Source: Gordonibacter sp034932485
GTDB lineage: Bacteria > Actinomycetota > Coriobacteriia > Coriobacteriales > Eggerthellaceae
Direction of reading: 5' to 3'
Assembly (NCBI GenBank): GCA_034932485.1
Contig: JAYFOQ010000002.1
Span: forward strand, 186,001 to 250,000
DNA: 64,000 nt
Part shown: piece after piece, positions 17,405 through 26,393 of the stretch
Layout: each line of letters starts with the position of its first letter
How positions within the stretch are numbered: position 1 is the first letter of the stretch
Position numbers and translations under genes: made by a program
Notes under the pieces: model-generated
What the model was told of the DNA's origin: nothing
Seen by the model: the letters and a program-made list of their open reading frames with translations, nothing else
Databases searched by the model: none

Positions 17405-18589
17405 TTACTTAAACTTACACAGAGCAAGCGCTCCGGTGCCAACGAGACCTATTACACACATCACGATACCCGTAAACATCCATGCGGACATATCTGGCCC
17501 CAGCAACAGCGGAACAAGCCACGTACCCAAGAATTGACCGAGACTCTGAACCAGCATGAGCAAGCCCATTCCAACGGACATAAGCTCAGGACGACCGAGA
17601 ACATGGATGTAGGAAGTCAGGCACATAACAGGTCCGCCCAAGCCAACAAGGCCCATGATAATAGCGCCAGCCCACATCAAAGGCCCGGTCTGGGTGAGCA
17701 GAATAAAGGTACAAGGACCCATAACAAGCATGGCAATCAGGTAGAGTGGCTTGCAACGCCCCAACTTGTCGGACAAAGCACCGAACAGCGGAGACGAGAT
17801 AACGGCAAGCAACATGGGCAGCGTGCTAATGAATCCTGAAAGCGTGGGGTCAACGCCCTGCTGCTGCATGAAGGTGGGGCCGAAACCTAGCACAGCCATA
17901 AGCGTCATATTGAACACGAGGAAAGCCGTGAGGAACAACAGAATGTTCGGCTTTACCAGCTCGCCGTAGTTAACCTTCTCCTCACTAGCAGCTTCGGAGG
18001 CTCCCTCAAGCGCCTTACCGGGACTTTTAACAACTACCGCAACAACAACCGCAAACACCACCGCAGCCGCGGCATAGATAACCCAAACGCCCACAAAACC
18101 AGTTGCAGCGTACAAAGTAGGCGTCAAAACGCCACCGACAACCGAGCCCAAACAAACCCAGAGAGCCCAAATGCCCGTTGCAGAACCAATCTTATCGGGT
18201 GCAACATACTTTTGCACAGCCAAAGGACCACAGATGGTCACGAAGATAAAGGCTACGCCTTCAATGGCTCGAGACACGATAAGAATCATGCCGTTGCCCG
18301 CAAAAGCTCCGACCAAAGATCCGATAGCGATAATTACGGCAGCGGCGAGCAACATGGTTTTCGGACCGAATTTCTTAGCAAGCGCACCCGTCGGAAGCGC
18401 CAAGATAATACCAACGAACGTGAAGATGGACATGAGCCACGAAGCGGAGCCCGGATCCATACTCATTTTGACCATAACGTCGCCCATAACGACAGGCACT
18501 TTGAACTGAATCGTAGCGATAGCTGTTCCGAACAGGAGCATAGCTACGGCAATCAACGCCCAATTACTATACTGCTTATTGGTGTTCAT
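17405..18589 (-). CDS. MFS transporter in the molybdoenzyme cluster
   Basis: A 394-residue, twelve-helix MFS transporter. GALAKKFGPKTMLL after helix 2 is the motif A loop and GALSDKLGRCKPLYLIAM is its repeat in the second half. The ATG at 18589 lies nine bases after AAGGAGGG; the in-frame upstream extension runs through the VOC gene and is not real. Its position after a VOC protein and a DMSO-reductase-family enzyme suggests it imports the enzyme's substrate or exports its product, but the substrate is unknown. Confidence 0.88.
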   Translation of the reverse strand: MNTNKQYSNWALIAVAMLLFGTAIATIQFKVPVVMGDVMVKMSMDPGSASWLMSIFTFVGIILALPTGALAKKFGPKTMLLAAAVIIAIGSLVGAFAGNGMILIVSRAIEGVAFIFVTICGPLAVQKYVAPDKIGSATGIWALWVCLGSVVGGVLTPTLYAATGFVGVWVIYAAAAVVFAVVVAVVVKSPGKALEGASEAASEEKVNYGELVKPNILLFLTAFLVFNMTLMAVLGFGPTFMQQQGVDPTLSGFISTLPMLLAVISSPLFGALSDKLGRCKPLYLIAMLVMGPCTFILLTQTGPLMWAGAIIMGLVGLGGPVMCLTSYIHVLGRPELMSVGMGLLMLVQSLGQFLGTWLVPLLLGPDMSAWMFTGIVMCVIGLVGTGALALCKFK

Positions 18590-18635
18590 AGAGTATTCCC
18601 TCCTTCTTGCGTTTAGTGAGAAATCCCGTATTGCG

Positions 18636-19097
18636 CTAAAGCGCAGCGATATTGTCTTGAACGACCTCGAAACGCTCTCCGCCAGGACCGCGGAAGAACA
18701 TGATTCGCAGCTGCGCTCCGGTCTCACCATACGTAACAAAGACGTCGGAATCCGCCTCAGACAACGGACGGTCAAACTCCATAGGAGGGTCAAACGGACC
18801 CGCTTCGATAGCGATACCCTTCTCGTTGAGGTGCGCAACGAATTCATCCATATCATTCACGCGAAGCGCTAGGTGGTTGAGGCAGTGCTCTGCAGCATCG
18901 CACGCAGCCTTGTCTTCGCATTCAAGCAGCTCAAATACAAGACCCATCCCCTTGATCCATGCCATCTTAAGAGGCTTATCTCCCTCCATGGCCTCGGCCC
19001 TAAACAAAACCCTGCAACCGAAAATTTCCTCGTAAAATGATATCGACTCTTCGATATCGCGACAGTAGACCCCTACATGCTGAAAAGCCAATTCCAT
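18636..19097 (-). CDS. VOC-superfamily (glyoxalase/epimerase-like) protein
   Basis: A 153-residue protein with the paired beta-alpha-beta-beta-beta modules of the vicinal oxygen chelate superfamily. The expected metal ligands can be traced: His7 (FQHVGV), Glu56 or Glu59 (FELLE), His75 (NHLALRV) and Glu144 (ERFEVVQ). The pattern resembles methylmalonyl-CoA epimerase and glyoxalase I more than ring-cleaving dioxygenases, and an anaerobe argues against oxygen use. The ATG at 19097 follows AAGGGGG. It lies in one operon with the molybdoenzyme, so it probably acts on the same small molecule. Confidence 0.8.
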   Translation of the reverse strand: MELAFQHVGVYCRDIEESISFYEEIFGCRVLFRAEAMEGDKPLKMAWIKGMGLVFELLECEDKAACDAAEHCLNHLALRVNDMDEFVAHLNEKGIAIEAGPFDPPMEFDRPLSEADSDVFVTYGETGAQLRIMFFRGPGGERFEVVQDNIAAL

Positions 19098-19187
19098 GAT
19101 TCCCCCTTTTTGCAAGCATCTTATAAGTAATGGAGGTGGGTACGGCTGCTTTGGCGTAGCCGTACCCCCTTTGATGCTAGATGACCG

Positions 19188-19934
19188 TTAACCCTGGTCG
19201 CTTGAGGTGGCGGCCATGACCTCGGCCACCGTGGCATTCTTCATACGCAACTCGCTAATGCATGCTACGTCGGGCTCAAATTCGGTAACGCTCTCGATGC
19301 CGCCCGAATAGACGTTGTCGGTTGCCGTGCGACGCTCCGTCAGCGCGACAGCTTTCTCAACATCATAGGGAATGAGCTGCTCCTTGGGAGGATTGGCTTT
19401 GGCAACCCAGTTGGGCATGGTTATGCTAGGATCGGGCATGGTCTCAATTTTGCGAGCATCGCCATACTTCTCAATAAGCTCATCAATGGGACCGAAGTCA
19501 AGAGCACGCATAGGACAAGAAGCAACACACAGCGGCAACTGATCTTTTTCCAAGCGATCAACACACATGGTGCACTTGCTCATCTTGGTGCCAGGCTCAT
19601 CGCTCGCAAACTTTGGAGCGCCGTAGGGGCAGGCTTTAAAGCAGTTACGATCGCCCTGACACTTGTCCTGATCGACGAGAACCGCACCGTATTTATCCTC
19701 TTTGAAGATAGCCTCGTTATCGCACGCATCAACACATACAGGGTTATCGCAGTGGCCGCAGCTAAAGGCAAGAACACCGATAGAGGTGAGCGGGAACGTA
19801 CCCTTTTCCCACATGTAAACGCTCATCCATTTCTCCGGTCCGGGAGCAATGTCGTACCAGTCCTTACAGGCTACGGAACAGGCCTTGCAGCCGTAGCAAC
19901 GGCCCTGGTCGAAAAAGAAGCCGTACTGGGTCAT
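19188..19934 (-). CDS. Fe-S electron-transfer subunit (DmsB/PhsB type)
   Basis: A 248-residue ferredoxin-like subunit with four cysteine groups: CYGCKACSVACKDW, CGHCDNPVCVDAC, CQGDRNCFKACPYG and CTMCVDRLEKDQLPLCVASC. These would hold four [4Fe-4S] clusters, as in the beta subunits of DMSO-reductase-family enzymes. There is no signal peptide, so it is cytoplasmic. The start is two bases after the stop of the catalytic subunit gene. No membrane anchor (NrfD or DmsC) is encoded in the cluster, so electrons probably come from a soluble donor. Confidence 0.92.
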   Translation of the reverse strand: MTQYGFFFDQGRCYGCKACSVACKDWYDIAPGPEKWMSVYMWEKGTFPLTSIGVLAFSCGHCDNPVCVDACDNEAIFKEDKYGAVLVDQDKCQGDRNCFKACPYGAPKFASDEPGTKMSKCTMCVDRLEKDQLPLCVASCPMRALDFGPIDELIEKYGDARKIETMPDPSITMPNWVAKANPPKEQLIPYDVEKAVALTERRTATDNVYSGGIESVTEFEPDVACISELRMKNATVAEVMAATSSDQG

Positions 19935-19936
19935 GT

Positions 19937-22435
19937 TTATTCGCCTACCTTCCTGATTTCGACGAGGCCAGCCGTCAGCAGAGCACCTACGACGTGGGGC
20001 AAGTGCGTGTCTCCGATAAGGAGATTACAATTGCCAGCCGTGTCAATGCCGTAAGGCATAAGCTTCGACTTCCTCACGTTGTCAAACTTAGACCATTCGC
20101 CATGACCAATCGAAACGGTACCGGGCAGCAGTTTCGAGGAGACATAGGCGGTAATTTCAACCTCGCCGAACTGGTTATAAACGAGGACGCGATCGCCTGT
20201 TTTAATGCCACGATCGGCGGCATCGGCGGGCGACATGCGCACCATATGCTCGTAGCAGTCCCCCTTCAACCAGGGGTTCTGGTCGTTGGCAGAATGCTGG
20301 CGATACGTAGACACGGGAGTTACCATGGACAGCGGGTAGTTACTTGTCCAAGGATGATAATAGCTGTCGTTCGCAGGTTCATCCTGATAAGTTGGCTGCC
20401 AGCGCGGATACGCATCCATCTGCCCGCCATAACGGGTCTGGGTCAGATCGTTGTTCTTTACATAGGAACTCTCGAACTCAATCTTACCGGACGGCGTTTT
20501 AAACGGAGAGCGATCCCATTCGACCGTATTCTTGAAAGGATAGAACCATTCGCCGGGTTCACCAGGAACGCGAACAATCGGCTGCTTCTGGAACTCTTCC
20601 CAAGAGCGGGGTTCAACGTCGTAATAATCAAGCAGACCATTCTCGTCTTTAGCCCACTCTTCGTACGCAGGTTTGTAGATACGCTCAATAACCTGATCGT
20701 CCCAGTCACGCCAATCGGTAACATCGAGCATCTTCGGGCAGTACTGTTCGGCAAAGCCTAGGCGGCGCGCCAGTTCCATCCAAACCCAATCCTTCGAGCG
20801 AACTTCTCCCGGAGGGTTAATTCCCTTGCCGGCGAACAAGAAATAGTTCTGCATGCCCGAGGGAGCTCCCCAGAAGCGGTTGATGCCGAAAAAGTGCATG
20901 TCAGTAGATTCAAACTGGATAACAGGTGAAGGAAGCACGATATCGAGGAACTCAATGGACGGCTGATCATGGTAATACTGCCAGCCCCAGGAAAATTCCA
21001 TGTCGGCGAAGCCCTGCATACGCTTGGAAACATGGTGCTGATTATTGATGTAGTTGTTCGGAATAATAGCCATCTTTAGTTTCGGCAAAGGGCTTCCTGC
21101 CGGGCAACCGATGCGACGACGGAACTCTTCCTCAGTAATCTCGCCAGCTGCATAAAGCTTCTGGCAGTGCATAACCTCGGTCACCTTATTGTTGTTATTG
21201 GTGATGGGGTTTACCACGTCGCCCTTAATCTGGCCAGTATCGGGCACAGGAGCGAAGATACGAGGTTGGGTTACCAGGTTGGCACCACCACCTTCGCAAC
21301 CACCGGGAATAGACATATTGCCGGTCATGGCCTGCAACAACATACACACGGCAGCAGCGTAGTCGCCCAGATTACGCTTGGAAACACCGTACATCTGATG
21401 CATGTGTACCGGCTTCATGGAGGCGTAGTAACGAGCGAATTCTCGGATGGTTTCAGCCGGAATACCCGTGATGGGCTCTGCCCATTCGGGGGTATGCTCT
21501 ACATCATCGACCTCACCGACGATATACTTGCGCCATTCTTCGAAGCCCTCGGGCTCGACCCACTTCTCCACATACTCGTGATCGTAGAGGTCCTCTGTGT
21601 ATAACACATGCGCGACCGCTAGACCAAAGGCAGTATCGGTGCCGGGACGGATGGGAAGCCACTGGGCACCCAAACACTCAGCAGACACGTTGTATACGGG
21701 ATCGATCAGAATGAATTTACAACCACGTTCCTGCGCTAACTTCATGTAATAAGGAACATGACCAAACCAAGCAACCATAGGATCGAAGCCCCACAGTACC
21801 ACAAGCTTGGAATTCAATAAGTCGGGAGCCTCAAACCCAGGATACGCATCGCTCGTGCCCTTTATGAGACAGTCGGTCAGACGGACACCCAGATGGAAAT
21901 CCTCGGCAGAAGCGCTACCGGACGTAGAATGGTCTCCCCACCCGGTAATGGTTCCCGGCATGTAAGAGGCGAACGGGAAGTCAGAGCTCTCAAACGCCAC
22001 GTAGTAGCAGTAGTACAACCACGGATTGTCGGGATTTTCCTCGGCCAGCTGCTTCATCTTGCTAGCAATAGTATCAAGTGCTTCGTCCCAGGAAATACGC
22101 TCGAAGTGGCCCTTGCCGGCGCCCTTCTCACCCACGCGCTTCATCGGGTACAGCAGACGGTCTTCAGAGTATAGCTCTTGGCGCCACGCATGACCCATGG
22201 GACATGCACGAGCTTGGAGCATGCCAGTCTGGACGGCATTCTCGTCGTCATCTTCTCGTGCGATACCCGGATTCACCGAGTCGTCGGGTTCGATAGCGAT
22301 GATTTCTCCATCTTTCACACTGCACTTGATCAGACAAGTGGCGTCCCAACAACCATTGTTGTGACAAGTGGTGTAGAAGTAATCAACCCCTTCATGGCGC
22401 TCACCCAGCTTCTCGACTACCGATTCTCTTGACAT
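19937..22435 (-). CDS. molybdopterin oxidoreductase, DMSO-reductase family, cytoplasmic
   Basis: An 832-residue catalytic subunit. The N-terminal Fe-S motif is CHNNGCWDATCLIKC with Cys24, Cys29 and Cys34, completed by Cys78 (ARACPMGHAW). GDHST at 168-171 aligns by eye with the segment carrying the Mo-ligand serine of DMSO reductases, so Ser170 is the candidate ligand. The C-terminal part (AADRGIKTGDRVLVYNQFGE) is the dinucleotide-binding fold. There is no Tat signal, unlike the catechol dehydroxylases of Eggerthella. A two-subunit cytoplasmic enzyme of this size recalls pyrogallol-phloroglucinol transhydroxylase, but I cannot place it in that branch. The substrate is unknown. It is the first gene of its operon. 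Confidence 0.9.
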   Translation of the reverse strand: MSRESVVEKLGERHEGVDYFYTTCHNNGCWDATCLIKCSVKDGEIIAIEPDDSVNPGIAREDDDENAVQTGMLQARACPMGHAWRQELYSEDRLLYPMKRVGEKGAGKGHFERISWDEALDTIASKMKQLAEENPDNPWLYYCYYVAFESSDFPFASYMPGTITGWGDHSTSGSASAEDFHLGVRLTDCLIKGTSDAYPGFEAPDLLNSKLVVLWGFDPMVAWFGHVPYYMKLAQERGCKFILIDPVYNVSAECLGAQWLPIRPGTDTAFGLAVAHVLYTEDLYDHEYVEKWVEPEGFEEWRKYIVGEVDDVEHTPEWAEPITGIPAETIREFARYYASMKPVHMHQMYGVSKRNLGDYAAAVCMLLQAMTGNMSIPGGCEGGGANLVTQPRIFAPVPDTGQIKGDVVNPITNNNNKVTEVMHCQKLYAAGEITEEEFRRRIGCPAGSPLPKLKMAIIPNNYINNQHHVSKRMQGFADMEFSWGWQYYHDQPSIEFLDIVLPSPVIQFESTDMHFFGINRFWGAPSGMQNYFLFAGKGINPPGEVRSKDWVWMELARRLGFAEQYCPKMLDVTDWRDWDDQVIERIYKPAYEEWAKDENGLLDYYDVEPRSWEEFQKQPIVRVPGEPGEWFYPFKNTVEWDRSPFKTPSGKIEFESSYVKNNDLTQTRYGGQMDAYPRWQPTYQDEPANDSYYHPWTSNYPLSMVTPVSTYRQHSANDQNPWLKGDCYEHMVRMSPADAADRGIKTGDRVLVYNQFGEVEITAYVSSKLLPGTVSIGHGEWSKFDNVRKSKLMPYGIDTAGNCNLLIGDTHLPHVVGALLTAGLVEIRKVGE

Positions 22436-22757
22436 CGTGCCTCCTCTCGTTTTAGCAACTCTCTCAAAAGAATGCGCTCGTGCCCTCGTCGCACGACTCG
22501 CTTACCGCTAGACTACTGAGCCGAAGGAGGCGTTCACAAGAATATTTCTGATTTTTCGAGATTCCAAAACATACGGTGCCATCTAACTTACGTGTTATGG
22601 GCATTGCCGGCATCAAAACGCACGACATCGCTCAGATGGTAAAATGAACAGGTTGGGTGCACAAGGCGAAGACGCAGCCTGGGGGTTACTGCTCGTTGTC
22701 ACAACAACTAGGGTGCTTTCTTACCAAAACCTTTCAGGGGAATGATGAGGGGGCAGA
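22436..22757. promoter_or_regulatory. divergent promoter region between molybdoenzyme operon and Fic-like gene
   Basis: These 322 bp separate two divergent transcription units and must hold both promoters. A TAAAAT at about 22640 could serve the rightward gene. I see no strong dyad, terminator or small gene with a ribosome-binding site. Confidence 0.4.
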
Positions 22758-23942
22758 ATGGACTATTCGGGCTATTCCTTTTCCGCGACAACTCATGCTG
22801 AATTCTTCAAGGCGGAATCCGAGCTAATTCGGTTTGGAGAAAGACTCGCCTACAGTCCGTCTGCAAAATATATGCGGGCAACATTGTTGGCCATCGATGC
22901 TATTTTCGCCATCCGTATGTCGCGCGACATCGTATTACCGGTTGTACCTCTTATCGCTGCATTTGATCAGGCGGAATGGAAATGTTACGGAGACGGCGAG
23001 CGCAGCATAAGGGAACATTGGCTCGACTCCCAATTTCCCGAAAATAATCTTGAAGCAGCCGTGGAAGCACTCCATTACATGCAGGCAATGCAATGGGTCG
23101 CAGCAAACACCCAGCCAGATACCACTATTACCATAGATACCGTCCTTCATCTTCATGAAATTCTTTTAAGCGGAACATCAAGAGACGATCGCTATCACAG
23201 CTTCAGAAAATCTTTCCTGCCTTATAAAAAGGGGGCAGGGCCTTCCCTTATCCCATCCGAGATAATGGATCTCTGCAGTTTTATCAATACAGATTCTTTC
23301 TCGCCCCTAGGACAAGCTACCGTCATACACCACGCATTCGAAAGCATTGTTCCCTTCGACTCTATGATCGATCGAACAGGGCTGGCGTTGGCCTTCATGT
23401 CGCTTTTCAGACGCGGGCTTTTTACCGATGGCTACATGGTACCCATCTGCTGGGGCGCCTCCTTGGAAAAGGAGTACCGCAGAAAGCTGAAGGACTCTTC
23501 ACGGTGCAAGCCATCAACAGAAGCACACTTGCGCTACCGAGAACAGTGGGCCGCCTACAATGCCCGCAACACTTGTATGTCCGTTATCATCGCCAAGTCG
23601 TTTCTCTCGACAGCCGATCGTCTACGCTTAAAATGGAGATCGCATGGCATAAAAATACCCTCCGACTCCGCACTGGACAAGCTGTTAGATCTGTTTTTAG
23701 CCGTACCTAGTCTGTCAGCCATGCGCGCTGCCAAAATAATCGGAAAGAGCTATGGTGCCACCAACGAAGCCTTAGGGCGACTGGTTAAGGCAGACATCAT
23801 TCGGGAGGTAGCGCTCGATGGAAGGGAGCGCGTGTTCGTGTGTGAGCAGTCTGCTTCAATGATTACCAATTTTGTAGACAATCTTGCAAAAATGGGCGAT
23901 AAGGCAGAAGCAAGCGACTTGCAAGACAAGTGCTTCATGTAA
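22758..23942 (+). CDS. Fic-fold protein with degenerate active site and winged-helix domain
   Basis: A 394-residue protein laid out like COG3177 Fic proteins: an N-terminal helical part, a Fic core around residues 125-215 and a C-terminal winged helix (about 310-375, DKLLDLFLAVPSLSAMRAAK then GATNEALGRLVKADIIRE). The Fic signature HPF-x-D/E-GNGR-x-x-R appears as IVPFDSMIDRTGLA: the catalytic histidine is Val198, the GNG loop is lost and the last arginine is gone. AMP transfer is therefore unlikely. It is divergent from the molybdoenzyme operon, which suggests a regulator that uses a dead Fic fold as ligand-binding or dimer domain; that is inference. The ATG follows GATGAGGGGGC. Confidence 0.72.
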   Translation: MDYSGYSFSATTHAEFFKAESELIRFGERLAYSPSAKYMRATLLAIDAIFAIRMSRDIVLPVVPLIAAFDQAEWKCYGDGERSIREHWLDSQFPENNLEAAVEALHYMQAMQWVAANTQPDTTITIDTVLHLHEILLSGTSRDDRYHSFRKSFLPYKKGAGPSLIPSEIMDLCSFINTDSFSPLGQATVIHHAFESIVPFDSMIDRTGLALAFMSLFRRGLFTDGYMVPICWGASLEKEYRRKLKDSSRCKPSTEAHLRYREQWAAYNARNTCMSVIIAKSFLSTADRLRLKWRSHGIKIPSDSALDKLLDLFLAVPSLSAMRAAKIIGKSYGATNEALGRLVKADIIREVALDGRERVFVCEQSASMITNFVDNLAKMGDKAEASDLQDKCFM

Positions 23943-24103
23943 GCTCTCGACGAAACGCCCCCAAGAAAACTAACAAGGTTAAAGCCTTGCTATTCAGAAG
24001 AATTTCATAAACCCAACAATTAAGCCCCTGGAAATGAAGCGGGGCAAGAGTCCACAATAGCCCCTACCCCGCCCACGTGTACTTTTAAATTACGTTGAGG
24101 CGA

Positions 24104-24337
24104 TTATTTTGCAGCCTCAGCAGTAGTATCACTGTGGAAGTTGGAATAACCTCCGACTGCGTTGGCAATAAACCTGGCCTCGGTCTTGGAGAAAAACACC
24201 TGCATCATCATGAGGTCTTTCAAGCTAACCCCAATTTCTGCCATCGCTTCTTTCTGGCTTTTACCCTCGTCAATAAAAGCGTTAAGTGCCTCCGCTTTCT
24301 TGGACGACTCAAGAGCCATAAATTCCTCACGATTCAT
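24104..24337 (-). CDS. small protein of unknown function
   Basis: A 77-residue protein starting MNREEFMALESSKKAEALNA with an excellent ribosome-binding site (AAGGAGG, six bases before the ATG), so translation is likely. Residues 25-45 (GKSQKEAMAEIGVSLKDL) have a helix-turn-helix flavour. A conserved family is not recognised. It lies alone between the Fic-like gene (convergent) and AGCS copy 2. Confidence 0.65.
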   Translation of the reverse strand: MNREEFMALESSKKAEALNAFIDEGKSQKEAMAEIGVSLKDLMMMQVFFSKTEARFIANAVGGYSNFHSDTTAEAAK

Positions 24338-24507
24338 GATATCCCTCCTTATGGGTTTTCAAATGCTATATGCCAAGTAATTATAGGAGGGCTATTCAAG
24401 AATATTAAGTATATGTTTGTTTAGCCCATTAACAGAAACATCCCACCCTTATCCAAGAGCGCAGTACGACATTGCTTACCGCACTAGAGTGCAATAATTT
24501 TGATGCG

Positions 24508-25929
24508 CTATTTACTCTCGATAAGAGGAATAGGCTCGTCGTTAATCTCAGAGAGGTGATTATCGTAGACATAATGACGCGTCTCGCGCGCCACGAGACC
24601 CGACAGCAATAGAATAGCCACGATGTTAGGAAGAGCCATGAGCGCATTGCCGATATCGGACACCGTCCACATTACATCACCAATGCCAACAGCTCCCAGA
24701 AATGCCACGGCTACATAAAGTATTTGATAGGGCATGATGGCGCGCTTACCAAACAGATAGGTAACGCAGCGGTTTCCGTAATACGACCATCCGAGTATTG
24801 TGGAATACGAGAAGGCCACCATACCAAACACGAGGATCGGCGTGCCAATAAAGGGAATTTTAGCAAAGGCTGCACTTGCCAATTCTGCACCTGAGAATAG
24901 CGTGGGGTTCGCCAGGACGCTCTCCTGAATATCGGGATTCGCAATCATGGTTGACACCAGCACAATGCCCGTAAGCGCACAGATAACCACAGTCGACCAA
25001 AACGTACCCGTCATAGCGATAAGCGCCTGTTCGGCCGGGTTGCGCGTTTTAGCGGCGGCAGCCACGATAGGAGCCGAGCCTAAACCCGACTCGTTGGAAA
25101 ACAGGCCACGCGCGCAGCCAAACTGCAGCGCCATCATGAGGCCCGAGCCCACGGCACCGCCAAACGCCGCCTTAGGGGTGAAGGCGCATTCGAAAATAAG
25201 CACGATCGCCTCTACAAGCGCTGTGGAGTTCAACGCCAAAATAACAAGGCACCCAAGCGCATAGGCGATAGCCATAACCGGCACGAGTTTCTCGCACACC
25301 TTCGAGATAGATTTCACGCCGCCGAAAATAACCACCGATACCAAAACCACAATAGCGAGACCAATCGCCCATGTTGGTACTGGCACGTTTGCCGCAATAA
25401 TGCCCGTCATGGCGCTTGCCTGTACGGCAGACCCTGTACCAATGGTAGCAATGGCAGCAAAAGAGGCAAAAGCTATGGCACCCAGCTTAGCCCACCAAGG
25501 AACCCGCCCGTCTTTTTTCGTAAACGCGCGTTCCCATACATACATGGCACCGCCCAGCATATTGCCCTCGTGATCGCGTACACGATACTTAACCGACGCA
25601 AACACCTCGGCATATTTCGTTGCAATACCGAACACGCCGGTCAGCCACATCCAGAATACAGCACCAGGCCCACCTGCAAGAATAGCGGTAGCCACTCCCA
25701 CGATGGAGCCCGTACCAATAGTGGCGGCCAGAGCGGTGGCAAGTGCGCCGAAATTAGAGATATCGCCACGACCTTCAGGGTCTTTAGCAAGTGACATGCG
25801 AATAGCCTGCGGCAGCTTCCGCTGTATGAACCCCGTCTTAAACGTGAGGAAAATATGGGTGCCCAAAAGCAGGGCGATCATGGCCGGGCCCCATACAAAC
25901 GAGTCTATGCTAGTAAGAATTTCAAGCAT
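24508..25929 (-). CDS. sodium:alanine/glycine symporter, AGCS family (copy 2)
   Basis: A 473-residue paralogue of the symporter at 15197-16612, alike over the full length with long identical runs such as FGCARGLFSNESGLGSAPI and GPGAV(L/F)WMWLTGVFG. It transports small neutral amino acids with Na+. Differences cluster near residue 345 (SVLANPTLFSGAEL) and in the last tail. No strong Shine-Dalgarno sequence precedes the ATG at 25929, and the likely -10 (TACAAT) lies close to it, so the leader may be very short. Confidence 0.92.
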   Translation of the reverse strand: MLEILTSIDSFVWGPAMIALLLGTHIFLTFKTGFIQRKLPQAIRMSLAKDPEGRGDISNFGALATALAATIGTGSIVGVATAILAGGPGAVFWMWLTGVFGIATKYAEVFASVKYRVRDHEGNMLGGAMYVWERAFTKKDGRVPWWAKLGAIAFASFAAIATIGTGSAVQASAMTGIIAANVPVPTWAIGLAIVVLVSVVIFGGVKSISKVCEKLVPVMAIAYALGCLVILALNSTALVEAIVLIFECAFTPKAAFGGAVGSGLMMALQFGCARGLFSNESGLGSAPIVAAAAKTRNPAEQALIAMTGTFWSTVVICALTGIVLVSTMIANPDIQESVLANPTLFSGAELASAAFAKIPFIGTPILVFGMVAFSYSTILGWSYYGNRCVTYLFGKRAIMPYQILYVAVAFLGAVGIGDVMWTVSDIGNALMALPNIVAILLLSGLVARETRHYVYDNHLSEINDEPIPLIESK

Positions 25930-25935
25930 ACGATT

Positions 25936-25948
25936 GAGTATTGTACTC
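25936..25948. promoter_or_regulatory. small palindrome at the AGCS copy 2 promoter
   Basis: GAGTA-TTG-TACTC lies 7-19 bp before the ATG and covers a putative minus-strand -10 box TACAAT. It could be an operator. It does not match the dyad of AGCS copy 1, so the two paralogues are probably controlled differently. Confidence 0.35.
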
Positions 25949-26047
25949 GATCATAAGCCCCTTGCCCGCAGCCGTCCTCGACACACAAACGATCCCCATG
26001 CTTGCATGGCAAGACATCAGCCGCTACAATGGGCCGCGATGGATTCT

Positions 26048-26232
26048 GTTTCAGGGCGAGGTGAAATTCCTCACTGGCGGTAATCGGACAGCCGACGCAT
26101 GTGCGTCACGCAAAGCCGAAAGTCCGCGACCCTGCGACGGCAGCATATCCGAACAAATGTTGGAAATGCGCTTCGCGGGCTGATACCGGTGAAACTCCGG
26201 GACCAACGGTTAAAGTCCGGATGGAAGAGGCA
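26048..26232 (+). promoter_or_regulatory. FMN riboswitch (RFN element)
   Basis: The conserved RFN elements are present in order: CAGGGCGAGGTGAAATTCCT and ACTGGCGGTAAT at the 5' side, AGCCGAAAGTCCGCGACCC and TGATACCGGTGAAACTCCGG in the core, and GTTAAAGTCCGGATGGAAGA at the 3' side. The aptamer binds flavin mononucleotide and switches off the downstream gene. A strong terminator follows 60 bp later and then the riboflavin transporter gene, a classic arrangement. Confidence 0.96.
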
Positions 26233-26290
26233 GAGTTTGCACGACGATTCGTCAGACGCGTATACGCGAAGACGAGCTGCATGCGAACAA

Positions 26291-26337
26291 CGAGCCCGTA
26301 TGGAATGATCGGAATTCATACGGGCTCGTTTCTTTTT
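26291..26337 (+). terminator. terminator forming the FMN riboswitch expression platform
   Basis: A 12-bp perfect stem, CGAGCCCGTATG (26291-26302) and CATACGGGCTCG (26317-26328), followed by TTTCTTTTT. It lies between the aptamer and ribU and would stop transcription when FMN is bound. Confidence 0.9.
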
Positions 26338-26393
26338 CTGCGAGGCTAAGAAGCGAACCCGCACAGGTCTAGCCCCGCGGAAAGAAGGTCATT

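Noticed and set aside
18590..18856. N-terminal extension of the MFS gene into the VOC gene
   Set aside because: The overlap would cover the VOC coding end, and a strong ribosome-binding site serves the ATG at 18589.
19994..20761. 255-codon open frame antisense to the molybdoenzyme gene
   Set aside because: Shadow of the conserved C-terminal domain.
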